Shown here: one piece after another, positions 16,424 through 25,649 of the stretch
Position numbering within the stretch: the first letter of the stretch is position 1
Layout: each line of letters opens with the position of its first letter
From: Rhodobacteraceae bacterium NBU2976
Lineage (GTDB): Bacteria > Pseudomonadota > Alphaproteobacteria > Rhodobacterales > Rhodobacteraceae
Length of the DNA: 64,000 bases
Assembly (NCBI GenBank): GCA_023630215.1
Contig: JALPRQ010000001.1
Coordinates: 1,612,001 to 1,676,000, forward strand
Direction of reading: 5' to 3'
The notes under the pieces: generated by a model
What the model saw: only the letters and a program-made list of their open reading frames with translations
The model's database searches: none
What the model was told of the DNA's origin: nothing
Program-made: the position numbers and the translations under genes

Positions 16424-18328
16424 CTATTCCGTGGAGGGATCGCCAAGAAAACTGACAAAATCCGGTTGTTTCAACAATGACTCGCCAAACAGTTTTGCCC
16501 CTTTGGGTGACAGGTGCGTGGCGTCGATTACCAGCCAATCCCCCTCTTGGGCAACCGTGCAATCCGTTGTTTGACACATCAGCGCATAGGTGTCGATAAT
16601 TTGCACGTTGTCGGGGATGTCTAGGTTGGCGATTAGGTCAAAGAATAGCTTGGAACTGTCGATATTGGGCGGATAGGTTGTTGTCCCACGCACCAGATAT
16701 TCCCGCACCTGCACCTCGAACGATGGCATTGGGCTGAACAGGATAACCTGTTTGTAGCGTGGCGACCAATAATCCAGCAGCGCCTGCATTTTGTCGGGGG
16801 CAAGTTCGGTATAGCCGAATTGGTTCGAGAGAATGATCTTGTCAACATTTTCGATCTGATCGAGCAGAGTGAAAAGTATATTGCAGTAACTGCGATCGGA
16901 CTCGATCTGGCTCGGCAATAGCGGGCAACCCGCCCCGCCGATCTGAATAACGTCAACGCCATTAAGACGAAGGGCCATGACCCGGTCCGCGCTGTGTGAA
17001 TCGCCAAAGGCAATGGCGCGGGAATCCACCAGTCCTTCGTCGTCGGACCAACATTTCCAATCCCTGATAAAGGTGCGAATATCGGTGAGGCCGCTGGAAT
17101 CATTGAACTGACAGAGATCCAGACGGATTTCGATATTGCGTGATTTGGCGGCGGCGAATTGTGCTAATGCGATCTGCTGCAATTCTGGGGACATGCGATA
17201 AATAAATCCATGGGTTCGCGTCCCGGTCACGCCCCCGATCACCAACACAAGCGCGACGATCGCTGCCCCTGACAAGAACCGTTCAACCGGTTGCACAAGG
17301 CCAAGGCGGAACGGATTTTCAACAAATCGCCACGAGAAATAAGCCAGAATGAATACAAATACGCATAAAGCGATCATGATATAGGTGGGAGGTTCGGCGA
17401 TAAAATAATGTCGCGCAAAGGCCATGATCGGGAAATGCCACAAATAAGCGCTATAGCTGATCAAGCCGATCCCGCGCATGGGGGCAAGCGACAAAAGTCG
17501 TGCAGGCAGTGTTTTTCCGCTGGGGGCCAAAAGGATCAGGAAAGTTCCAAGAACCGGGGTCAGGGCATAATAGTCTGGCCATGGCGTGAAACCGTCATAC
17601 ATCACAAAGCTATAAATGATCAGTGCAAGGCCGGACCAAGTCGCCAATGTTTCCGTCAATCGGCTGGGCGTTTCGTTATGGCGAGTCTGTATGGCCGCCA
17701 ACGCACCAGCCAATATCTGCCATGCGCGCATGGGCAAAAGATAGAAAGCCGTCGACGGATAGGTTTTCGTGTAGATCACGCTAAGGGCAAAACTGCCAAG
17801 GAACAGCCCAAAGATGACATAAAACAAGGCCGATCGCCGCCATTTGCAGATCGCCAGAAACAGGAGTGGAAACAGGATGTAGAATTGCTCTTCGACTGCG
17901 AGGCTCCAGGTATGCAGTAGCGGTTTCAGTTCCGAAGCGGATTCGAAATAGCCGCTTTCCCACCAGAACAGGAAATTGGAGCCAAAGAGAGTAACCGCCG
18001 TGACAGATCGTGAAAATTCCTCCATCGCAGGTGGAGGAAGCACGAACCAGGCAATGGGCAGGCAAGTCAGGATCACCACAAACAGAAGCGGAAATATCCG
18101 GCGTGCACGACGTTCGTAAAAGCTCAACAGGCTGAACGTGCCCTCCTGAAATTCGCGCAGGATAAGTCGGGTGATCAGATAACCACTGATCACAAAGAAA
18201 ATGTCGACACCGATGAACCCGGCTTCAAAACCGCTGAACCCAGCGTGGAAAAACACGACCGGCAGAATAGCAAGCGCACGCAAGCCACTGATTTCAGGAC
18301 GATAATTGACGGAAGTGTACGTATTCAC
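16424..18328 (-). CDS. Acyltransferase-3/SGNH fusion (OafA/YrhL-type O-acetyltransferase)
   Basis: A 634-residue protein. Residues 1-380 are the acyltransferase-3 membrane domain (PEISGLRALAILPVVFFHAG with catalytic-type His, FIGVDIFFVISGYLIT, YERRARRIFPL); the rest is a periplasmic SGNH domain with GDSHSAD at about 441 and DATHLSPKG with Asp602/His605. Such fusions O-acetylate lipopolysaccharide O-antigen, exopolysaccharide or other cell-surface sugars, the first domain passing acetyl groups across the membrane. It starts the surface-sugar stretch that runs to 21428. Confidence 0.92.
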   Translation of the reverse strand: MNTYTSVNYRPEISGLRALAILPVVFFHAGFSGFEAGFIGVDIFFVISGYLITRLILREFQEGTFSLLSFYERRARRIFPLLFVVILTCLPIAWFVLPPPAMEEFSRSVTAVTLFGSNFLFWWESGYFESASELKPLLHTWSLAVEEQFYILFPLLFLAICKWRRSALFYVIFGLFLGSFALSVIYTKTYPSTAFYLLPMRAWQILAGALAAIQTRHNETPSRLTETLATWSGLALIIYSFVMYDGFTPWPDYYALTPVLGTFLILLAPSGKTLPARLLSLAPMRGIGLISYSAYLWHFPIMAFARHYFIAEPPTYIMIALCVFVFILAYFSWRFVENPFRLGLVQPVERFLSGAAIVALVLVIGGVTGTRTHGFIYRMSPELQQIALAQFAAAKSRNIEIRLDLCQFNDSSGLTDIRTFIRDWKCWSDDEGLVDSRAIAFGDSHSADRVMALRLNGVDVIQIGGAGCPLLPSQIESDRSYCNILFTLLDQIENVDKIILSNQFGYTELAPDKMQALLDYWSPRYKQVILFSPMPSFEVQVREYLVRGTTTYPPNIDSSKLFFDLIANLDIPDNVQIIDTYALMCQTTDCTVAQEGDWLVIDATHLSPKGAKLFGESLLKQPDFVSFLGDPSTE

Positions 18329-18486
18329 GAGGGATGATCACAGTCGGGACTTCTCATGGTTTCATGCCTCCCCAGTCGTCTAAAAGAACTTGTCGCCATA
18401 GATAGCAAAATCCGGAATTTGTTAATACAGATTAAGATACCGGACAATAACACAATCAAGTGTGCGCGGTTTTTCCGCATCCTGCC

Positions 18487-19083
18487 TTAGGCGGTTGGGG
18501 GCAAATCGGGTTCGATTGTCAGATCAAACTTATCCAGAAGGCTGCGATATGTGTCCAACACCTGATCGCGCCGATCTTGCCATTCGTCCGCGGTCAGTCC
18601 CAGAAGCTGCACGCCGATCCGATTGCCATCGCGCAGGATCTGGGCACGGCGGAAGCCTTCGTCGATGAAACCGAATTTGGTGTGCAGCTTGATGACGGCG
18701 GCGTTGGTTTCCAGAACGGCACAGTTGAGTTTTTGCAGTTTTACCTGATCAAATGCGTGGTTCAGGAAATGATATTCCAGCGCCGCCCCCAACCCCCCGC
18801 GGGTTTGTTCATCCAAATAGAACGCCCAGTCCGAAGTGGCATGATGCCAGTCGATATCCGTCAGGCTAATCAGTCCTGAAAGCCGGTCGTCCACCAGAAT
18901 ACAATAGGGTTGCTGACGGGAATCGCGCACGATCCAGTCCAACCAGCCCTGATGTTCTTCCAGACCGATTTCATGGTCCGAATACATATTGTGTCGAATG
19001 GTTGGTTGATTTCGGATATCACGCACATGCATTTGCATCTCGCGGGGACATTGTGCCAGCGGGCGAAGGATGACATTGGACAT
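18487..19083 (-). CDS. GNAT N-acetyltransferase, PseH-like
   Basis: A 198-residue GNAT protein with the PseH pattern: IRNQPTIRHNMYSDHEIGLEEHQGW then an acetyl-CoA loop region TRGGLGAALEYHFLNHAF and a C-terminal LETNAAVIKLHTKFGFIDEG. PseH acetylates the 4-amino group in pseudaminic acid synthesis. No other pse gene (pseB, C, G, I) is in the window, so the sugar substrate may differ, for example another 4-amino-6-deoxy sugar. It has 210 bp to its downstream neighbour, with nothing I can identify in between. Confidence 0.75.
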   Translation of the reverse strand: MSNVILRPLAQCPREMQMHVRDIRNQPTIRHNMYSDHEIGLEEHQGWLDWIVRDSRQQPYCILVDDRLSGLISLTDIDWHHATSDWAFYLDEQTRGGLGAALEYHFLNHAFDQVKLQKLNCAVLETNAAVIKLHTKFGFIDEGFRRAQILRDGNRIGVQLLGLTADEWQDRRDQVLDTYRSLLDKFDLTIEPDLPPTA

Positions 19084-19294
19084 GGGCGCTCCGTTTGTTG
19101 GAGACCCACTGTAGCGCCATGCCGGGGCAAATCAATTACGAAGAGGGGGCTGACAAAGCGATTTGGCTTGGAAGATGAGTAGTTTGATCCGTGCTTAGTG
19201 TTGGTGTCAGGTCAAAAATCGTGTACCGATATCGCGTCAGCTGATTTCCGTAGCACTCCCACTTTAAGGTCGGAAAAGCGACTGCCCCCTGTGC

Positions 19295-20104
19295 CTAGCC
19301 AAAAACGGAGATAAGTTTAGGTTCCCTGCCTTCGATGACACCATCGATAACCCTGTCAACAATGGCATCATTATAGGTTTCATAGATGAGGCGAAGATGT
19401 TCCGGGCGCCAATCTTTTCCCATAAAAACCTTTCCATAACCGACTTGAAACTTACCTTTTGGAAGGTTTGAAAAATTAAGAGTTTCAAGTTTTTCAGCCA
19501 ATTTCTTGGCGAATACTTCGACATTTCGCGCGGCGAGACGATGCAAACTATCTCCGCGAACCATTGGTGCAGCTGTCTGGAAAATAATTTCACCGGCATC
19601 GAGGAAGTTTGTCGTCTCGTGAAGTGTCATTCCTGTCATTTGCGGTTCCAGAAAGTAGCTTGGCCAAAAGTGTGTTGTTACACCACGATACTCGGGAGAT
19701 AATCCGCCATGCGTATTCCAAAAACGCCCACCTACGGTCTTTATGAAGTTTTCACTTAGCTTGTGGCATCCATAGCTTATCACGAGCTTAGCAGAAGATC
19801 GTTTTACAAATTGGATCGTCTCATCACTGTTTAGGTCTTTGACGTTCACATTATAGATTGGAATTTGAACGTCTTTTTCAGCGTCAAGTGATGCTCCAAA
19901 TACCAAATTCTCAATTCTTTCGCGCTCGTTAAAGTGATGCGTAAATAGGGTTTTCAAATCCTCGGTTATGTTGTTTGGCGGTTGAGGCACAAACTCTTCA
20001 CGCTCTTCAATGATCCAGGCGCAGACTTTTCCTGTTGAGATTAATGCCGAGGCGAAATGCCTGTGTCGCGGGTGGTTTCCTGTGATCAGGCAAATTTCAG
20101 TCAT
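19295..20104 (-). CDS. Formyltransferase family protein (sugar N-formyltransferase-like)
   Basis: A 269-residue protein with the formyl-transferase core: NTHGGLSPEYRGVTTHFW (Asn-x-His motif near residue 132-134) and FLDAGEII after a TGMTLHE segment, matching the Asn-His-Asp catalytic layout of 10-formyl-THF enzymes. The N-terminal MTEICLITGNHPRHR strand is the nucleotide-sugar or substrate side. It differs strongly from PurN in this window. The start at 20104 overlaps the stop of the DUF4910 gene by 8 bp (ATGACTGA), so the two are coupled. Base composition is clearly more AT-rich than neighbours. Amino-sugar formylation of a surface glycan is the likely role. Confidence 0.72.
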   Translation of the reverse strand: MTEICLITGNHPRHRHFASALISTGKVCAWIIEEREEFVPQPPNNITEDLKTLFTHHFNERERIENLVFGASLDAEKDVQIPIYNVNVKDLNSDETIQFVKRSSAKLVISYGCHKLSENFIKTVGGRFWNTHGGLSPEYRGVTTHFWPSYFLEPQMTGMTLHETTNFLDAGEIIFQTAAPMVRGDSLHRLAARNVEVFAKKLAEKLETLNFSNLPKGKFQVGYGKVFMGKDWRPEHLRLIYETYNDAIVDRVIDGVIEGREPKLISVFG

Positions 20105-21428
20105 AACAGATAACACCTTTTGCAACCAATTCTTCAATCACAGGGACGAGTTTTTTGAACGGTTCATTCAACTTTTCAGCCATTTGGCTTAGTCGATGAT
20201 TGCCATCCACCAGCGAGATTACGTTTAACATGAGGTTTAGCTGTTCGCGGCCGTCAAATGTTCCATCATCCGACATTTCACGGGTCAACGAAGAATTGAC
20301 AGACGGATACAGATCCCGCTTGCCAAGCATCGGCTCTCCCCCTTTTATCGTTGACCGTAACGGACGATTTTCGAGCTCAAATATTTTCAAGAATAGAAAA
20401 ACTTTTTCGACGGAGTCCAAAACAGAGCTAATTCGCATAAAGTCTTTATTATCAAGACTTGTATGATATTCATCATATTGCCCGTATATCGTTCGCGCGG
20501 CCTGAACCACGGGCAGATTGAAAGCCGGCGAACAAAATTGCCGCTCATCGCTGCCACCTGTCGGAGAGAAAATTCTGCGCTCGTACAGAGCATTGTCGTA
20601 TGTACAGATTTTTTCAACAACGGCATCGATCAAACTCTCATCGCCAACCCAATGCCTGCGAGAATGTTTGAAGGAAACCGTATTTGAGTGGCCGCCCAGA
20701 CAAGTCAACACCACCCCGGCAACGATCTTGGATAAGACTTGTGGTGAGCTTTTGGCCAAGAAACAAATTGAACCAATAGTTTCGGGAATGATGACAAAGC
20801 GGTAACTGAATTTTCGATTTTTTAGGCTCGCGAGTTTGATGTAAATCGCGGCTAGGGCTAATGGACCCGAAAGCTCGTTATTGGCCAGACTTGGATGGCA
20901 AAGATAGCTTGTGAGCAATATCGTTTCTTCGGTTTCCCCTTTTAGAAGATATTCTCCATATCTCAAACACCCGTCGAACTTTCTTGTCTTTATGTCGACC
21001 ACATATTTAACATCCGATCTCAGGCTTTTTCGTTGCTTATCGGATAGGCAAAACCCCCATCTGGGTACGTAGTAGCTGGTAACGTATGGAACAGCTTCCG
21101 GGAATGCAGGATCGGAATAAAGGTGCTTTTCCAACTCCTCGTGGGTAACGACGCCCGAAAATGGTTCCGAGAAATTTAACACGTGTAAGTTGCTCGTATT
21201 GGTATCGAGAATTAGCTCACCGTCTTCTGTCTTTAACGTCGCCCTTTCGAGTTCCCATTCTTGCGGTACGGTCCAGTCAAAGACCTCGGTACCGGTAGGA
21301 ATTTCCTTTATCTCTATTGGGATGTAATCCTGCATTATCTCTAATGATTGACTTATACCAGGACCGGTAATCGAACGACAAATTGGCCATAGGCGATCAA
21401 ACAGCTCATCCAGTTTTTGATAATTCAT
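20097..21428 (-). CDS. DUF4910 aminopeptidase-like protein with C-terminal winged-helix region
   Basis: A 443-residue protein: N-terminal LWPICRSITGPGISQSLEIM, central M28-like fold remnants (LTSYLCHPSLANNELSGPLAL, VVLTCLGGHS, SPTGGSDERQFCSP, DEYHTSLDN) and a C-terminal helix-rich segment like a winged helix. This is the DUF4910/DUF2172 family, which recurs in polysaccharide and flagellin-glycosylation clusters, where its function is not established. The M28-type metal residues (His in CHPS, Asp in the SDE motif, Glu, His in YHTS) seem kept. I start at the ATG at 21426-21428 with a GAGGGG site; the frame is open upstream to 21536 without homology. Confidence 0.75.
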   Translation of the reverse strand: MNYQKLDELFDRLWPICRSITGPGISQSLEIMQDYIPIEIKEIPTGTEVFDWTVPQEWELERATLKTEDGELILDTNTSNLHVLNFSEPFSGVVTHEELEKHLYSDPAFPEAVPYVTSYYVPRWGFCLSDKQRKSLRSDVKYVVDIKTRKFDGCLRYGEYLLKGETEETILLTSYLCHPSLANNELSGPLALAAIYIKLASLKNRKFSYRFVIIPETIGSICFLAKSSPQVLSKIVAGVVLTCLGGHSNTVSFKHSRRHWVGDESLIDAVVEKICTYDNALYERRIFSPTGGSDERQFCSPAFNLPVVQAARTIYGQYDEYHTSLDNKDFMRISSVLDSVEKVFLFLKIFELENRPLRSTIKGGEPMLGKRDLYPSVNSSLTREMSDDGTFDGREQLNLMLNVISLVDGNHRLSQMAEKLNEPFKKLVPVIEELVAKGVICYD

Positions 21429-21908
21429 TATTTTTTCGCCCCTCAGGCAATGCGCGTTGCAACATCTTAGCAGTAAAACCGTTCTCATTGCTTCATTCAA
21501 TGCGTTCGCGTGTTCGATTTTTGTGGCTACAACCATCTGCTGGTGAATTGCTTCGATTTAGGCTTTCAACTTGTCATAAGAATTTAATCTCATACCTGCG
21601 TTGGTTGAGTGTCATTTTTGTATTTCAGATGAGTTTTCAGGACGAAAAGCCGGTTTCAAATGCGGCCGCTTCCCTGCGTAAAAGCGGGTTGTTCGAGCAT
21701 ACCGGTTTACTTTTGGCCGCCACGTACGAAACGGCCAATACTTGCCTCGCGTGTGATACATGCTTTGGCAAATATTGCGATTTCGTCTTCAGGGAAGTTT
21801 CCAGAAACTGAAAGAAATTAGACCAAGGAAATCATAGAATGATTTGCCCGTGGGATACGGGTGATCATGTCACTAATCCATTTAAATCAGTGGCTTATAT
21901 GTAAAAAA
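21429..21908. other. 480-bp AT-rich intergenic stretch with no supported gene
   Basis: Between the DUF4910 gene and guaA, both leftward, no frame shows recognisable protein similarity. A 142-codon + frame (21383-21811) is open but starts inside the DUF4910 gene and reads like random sequence. A short inverted repeat CCCGTGGGATACGGG lies at about 21848-21862, without a T-run. The stretch could hold the promoter of the sugar genes or a decayed gene. Confidence 0.5.
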
Positions 21909-23471
21909 CTATTCCCACTCGATCGTGCCGGGCGGTTTCGAAGTAATGTCATAGGTCACGCGATTGATCCCCTTGACTTCGTTGATCAGGCGAGTTGCCG
22001 TTTCGCCGAGGAAGTCGTGGGTGAAAGGGTAATAATCCGCCGTCATCCCATCGACCGAAGTCACCGCGCGCAACGCGCAGGCGTAATCATATGTGCGTCC
22101 ATCCCCCATGACACCAACCGTTCGCACCGGAAGGATCGCAACATAAGCTTGCCAAATCTCGTCATAAAGACCGTGCTTGCGTATCTGATCCAGATAGACG
22201 GCGTCGGCCTCGCGCAGGATATCCAGTTTCTGGCGAGTGATCTCCCCGGGGCAGCGGATGGCAAGACCCGGGCCGGGGAAGGGGTGGCGTCCGACAAAGC
22301 TGGGGGGCAGACCCAGCTCGCGCCCGAGCGCGCGGACCTCGTCCTTGAACAATTCACGAAGCGGTTCCACCAGCTTCAACCCCATTTTTTCAGGCAATCC
22401 GCCGACATTGTGGTGGCTTTTAATGGTCACAGAGGGACCGCCTGAAAAGCTGACGCTTTCGATGACGTCCGGGTATAATGTGCCCTGAGCCAAGAATTTC
22501 GCGCCGCCGACGGATTTCGCATGTTTTTCAAAGACATCTATGAACAACTTGCCGATGATCTTGCGTTTGGTTTCGGGGTCTGACTGACCGTCAAGTGCGC
22601 CCAGAAACAATTCGCTTTCGTCCGCATGAACCAGCGGGATGTTATAATTGTCGCGGAACATGGTGACCACCTCGTCCGCTTCGCCCTTGCGCAGCAGTCC
22701 GTGATCAACAAAGACACACGTGAGCTGATCGCCGATGGCTTCGTGAATAAGGACCGCGGCGACCGAGGAATCGACCCCGCCGGACAGGCCGCAGATCACC
22801 TTGGCGTCGCCGACCTGTTCGCGGATTTCGGCAATGGCCTGCTCGCGATAGGCTTTCATTGTCCAGTCACCGGTGAAGCCTGCCAGTTTGACAAAATTTC
22901 GGTAAAACTGTCCGCCGTTTGGTGTGTGGTGCACCTCGGGATGGAATTGCACCGCGTAAAAATTGCGCGATGTATCTGCCGTGATCGCAAATGGTGCGTT
23001 TGGCGAAGTGCCATAAACGTCAAACCCCGGAGCAATCCGCGACACGTGATCCCCGTGCGACATCCAAACCTGTTCTGGTCCGCCCGCAAACCAGCCTTCG
23101 AGCAAGGGAAGGGATTTGCCTGACGGTGTGATGAACGCGCGACCGAATTCCGCCGTGCCATGCCCGGTTTCCACCAACCCACCCAGTTGTGTCATCATCA
23201 CCTGTTGGCCGTAGCATATCCCTAAGACCGGTATGCCCATATTGAACAGGGATTGTGGCGCGCGCGGGCTGCCCTCATCGATAACACTTGCAGGACCACC
23301 CGAGAGGATGACGGCCTGTGGGGCGAACTGGGAAAGAAAGGCGTCGGTAACATTCTGATAGGGGTGAATCTCGCAATAAACATTGAGCTCACGTAACCGG
23401 CGCGCGATCAATTGCGTGACCTGCGAGCCGAAATCGATAATCAGAAGCTTCTGGTGAGTATGTGTGTCCAT
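21909..23471 (-). CDS. guaA: GMP synthase (glutamine-hydrolysing)
   Basis: A 520-residue enzyme converting XMP to GMP. The N-terminal class I glutamine amidotransferase has Cys86 (GICYGQQ) and the His176/Glu178 pair (FHPEV); the ATP pyrophosphatase domain has the PP-loop SGGVDSS (229-235); the C-terminal dimerisation domain ends in PPGTIEWE, the normal GuaA terminus. The start chosen is the ATG at 23469-23471, where homology begins; the frame is open 25 codons further upstream. It faces the divergent MttB-family gene across 127 bp. Confidence 0.97.
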   Translation of the reverse strand: MDTHTHQKLLIIDFGSQVTQLIARRLRELNVYCEIHPYQNVTDAFLSQFAPQAVILSGGPASVIDEGSPRAPQSLFNMGIPVLGICYGQQVMMTQLGGLVETGHGTAEFGRAFITPSGKSLPLLEGWFAGGPEQVWMSHGDHVSRIAPGFDVYGTSPNAPFAITADTSRNFYAVQFHPEVHHTPNGGQFYRNFVKLAGFTGDWTMKAYREQAIAEIREQVGDAKVICGLSGGVDSSVAAVLIHEAIGDQLTCVFVDHGLLRKGEADEVVTMFRDNYNIPLVHADESELFLGALDGQSDPETKRKIIGKLFIDVFEKHAKSVGGAKFLAQGTLYPDVIESVSFSGGPSVTIKSHHNVGGLPEKMGLKLVEPLRELFKDEVRALGRELGLPPSFVGRHPFPGPGLAIRCPGEITRQKLDILREADAVYLDQIRKHGLYDEIWQAYVAILPVRTVGVMGDGRTYDYACALRAVTSVDGMTADYYPFTHDFLGETATRLINEVKGINRVTYDITSKPPGTIEWE

Positions 23472-23598
23472 GACGCCTATTAGTAAGCGGTAAAGATTCG
23501 CGCAAGATGATGTCGCGAATGTCGCATCAAGGGACGAAACTATCACAAGATATCCGGCCTTCCGCGGCTAGATTTGATGCAGATTCACATGGGTTAAG

Positions 23599-25149
23599 AT
23601 GATGACAGACCAGACAGACAGAAAGCGACGTGTACGTGGGGGCGGTGGTGCCGCGCGGCGTGCAGAACGCACCACACCCGTTTACGAGGCAGCAGGTTTC
23701 ATCGAGCGCAATATTCCGAATTTCGAAATCTTGACCGATGAGGCGCTTGAAACCATCGAGGAAAATGCCGACAGGCTTTTAGAAACGATCGGGGTGAAGT
23801 TTGTCGAAAATCCCGATGCTTTGGCCCGCTGGAAAGAGGCTGGCGCCGAGATTGACGAGGAACGGGTGCGTTTTCCGCGCGGACTTTTGCGTCAACTGAT
23901 TGCCACGGCGCCGTCGCGATTTACCCAACATGCCCGCAATCCCGAGCGCAATGTTGACATTGGTGGCAAGAGCCTGGTTCTGGCCCCGGTCTATGGTCCG
24001 CCCTTCGTGCGGGATTTGGATAATGGCCGTCGATACGCAAAAATCGAAGATTTCCAGAAACTGGTCAAACTGGGTCATATGTCGAAATGGCTTCACCATT
24101 CCGGTGGCACAGTATGTGAACCGACAGATATCGCCGTCAACAAACGTCATTACGATATGTTGTTGGCGCACATGACGCTGACGGACAAACCGTTCATGGG
24201 ATCGGTCACCGAACCCTCGCGTGCCGAAGATTCGGTGGAGATGTGCAAACTGCTGTTTGGCGCAGAGTTTGTGGATCAGAACGCGGTTATGACCAGCCTG
24301 ATCAACATCAACTCGCCCCTGACGTTCGATCCGATCATGGTGGGCGCGCTAGAGGTTTACGCTGCCGCCAATCAGGCCTGCATCATCTCTCCATTCATTG
24401 TAGGTGGGGCAATGGCGCCGGTGACGGTGGCGGGGACGCTGACGCAGGTGCTGGCCGAAGCAATGGTTGGTCTGGCCTATTCACAGCTGATCCGTCCGGC
24501 GGCGCCCGTGATCTTTGGGGCGTTTGTGACGTCAATCGACATGAATTCGGGGGCGCCAACCTTTGGCACACCTGAAGCGTCGAAGATTCTTTATGGCGCG
24601 GGTCAACTGGCGCGGCGCCTTGGCTTGCCATTCCGGTCGGGCGGAGCATTATGTGGATCGAAACTGCCAGATGCTCAGGCGGCATATGAATCGGCCAATA
24701 CTTTGAATGCTGCACTATTGGGTGGCGTGAACTTCATGCTCCATTCCTGCGGCTGGCTGGAGGGGGGATTGGTGACCTCTTTCGAGAAATATGTGATGGA
24801 TGCCGATCAGTTGGGCATAATACATCATTTGGCCAAAGGCGTGGATATGTCCGAGGCGGCGCAGGCGATGGAGGCCTTTGCCGAAGTGGGTCCGGGCGGG
24901 CATTTTCTGGGATCAGCCCATACACGCGAACATTTTCAGTCGGCATTCTGGCGCACAAATGTTCTGGACTATCGCCCCTTTGAAGCCTGGTCGCAGGATA
25001 ACAGCGCGGATACCGCGCAGCTGGCGAACGCACGCATGAAGACCATGCTGAACAATTATGAAAAGCCAGCGCTGGACCCAGCAATCGAAGATGCATTGAA
25101 TGACTTCGTTGCGCAGAAAAAAGCGTCCATGCCAGATGCCTTTGCCTGA
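23599..25149 (+). CDS. Trimethylamine methyltransferase family protein (MttB superfamily, non-pyrrolysine)
   Basis: A 516-residue TIM-barrel protein of the MttB/COG5598 family: TDEALETIEENADRLLETIGVKF, VEMCKLLFGAEF, SPLTFDPIMV and GGVNFMLHSCGWLEGGL are typical. The gene has no internal amber codon, so it is not a pyrrolysine enzyme; non-Pyl members demethylate quaternary amines such as glycine betaine or proline betaine by corrinoid transfer. No corrinoid protein gene is adjacent, so the partner is elsewhere and the substrate unknown. Two tandem ATGs (23599 and 23602) are possible starts. Confidence 0.87.
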   Translation: MMTDQTDRKRRVRGGGGAARRAERTTPVYEAAGFIERNIPNFEILTDEALETIEENADRLLETIGVKFVENPDALARWKEAGAEIDEERVRFPRGLLRQLIATAPSRFTQHARNPERNVDIGGKSLVLAPVYGPPFVRDLDNGRRYAKIEDFQKLVKLGHMSKWLHHSGGTVCEPTDIAVNKRHYDMLLAHMTLTDKPFMGSVTEPSRAEDSVEMCKLLFGAEFVDQNAVMTSLININSPLTFDPIMVGALEVYAAANQACIISPFIVGGAMAPVTVAGTLTQVLAEAMVGLAYSQLIRPAAPVIFGAFVTSIDMNSGAPTFGTPEASKILYGAGQLARRLGLPFRSGGALCGSKLPDAQAAYESANTLNAALLGGVNFMLHSCGWLEGGLVTSFEKYVMDADQLGIIHHLAKGVDMSEAAQAMEAFAEVGPGGHFLGSAHTREHFQSAFWRTNVLDYRPFEAWSQDNSADTAQLANARMKTMLNNYEKPALDPAIEDALNDFVAQKKASMPDAFA

Positions 25150-25458
25150 TCAGGCGGCGGCCTTTACTTCGATCACCTGATGGTTGGCCAAGTGCGAGGT
25201 CTCCATCAGGAGGGCTGTTAAGATCAGGATATGCTTGCGAACATCATAGTCGATGTCATTGTCGACACGCTGTCGGTTTAGCGTGTCTTCGCGTGCGAAT
25301 AGTTGCTCGACCAAGTTTTCTGTGGTGGTTCTGGCGGCCAGTGACGGGATCTGTTGAAACAGAATATCACGCCGATAAAAGGCCATTCCCGATTGCGCAG
25401 CGCGCACCAGGATTTTCGGTCTGTTAAGCATTTTTAAGGTGTCGCGGTAACTTTTCAT
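25150..25458 (-). CDS. DUF6477 family protein
   Basis: A 102-residue basic protein opening MKSYRDTLKMLNRPKILVRAA with ILTALLMETSHL near the end, which matches the Rhodobacterales DUF6477 family from memory. The ATG at 25456-25458 follows GGGAGA. Its stop lies directly beside the stop of the MttB-family gene (convergent). It is divergent from the DUF6456 gene across 191 AT-rich bases, a pairing that may be functional. Role unknown. Confidence 0.7.
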   Translation of the reverse strand: MKSYRDTLKMLNRPKILVRAAQSGMAFYRRDILFQQIPSLAARTTTENLVEQLFAREDTLNRQRVDNDIDYDVRKHILILTALLMETSHLANHQVIEVKAAA

Positions 25459-25649
25459 TAGGATTCTCCCAAGCAATTATTCCTACTTGAGAGCACAACC
25501 TAAAGGGGTGTTGCGTAACAACGGTTTTCTGCGAACTGTAAGAGAGAACCAGAAGTATATGTAAAAAAACATTAATCTTATTAACGTAAATTTTAGAAAA
25601 CAACTATAGCGAGTATTTTTCGATTTTTCTGAAAAAGCGAAGAAAAACT

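Noticed and set aside
21383-21811. 142-codon + frame over the gap near guaA, with a CxxC-like cysteine cluster
   Set aside because: Starts inside the DUF4910 gene on the other strand, no Shine-Dalgarno, and the Cys cluster alone is not enough support.
23599-25149. Pyrrolysine-containing MttB
   Set aside because: The frame has no internal amber codon and is full length without read-through.
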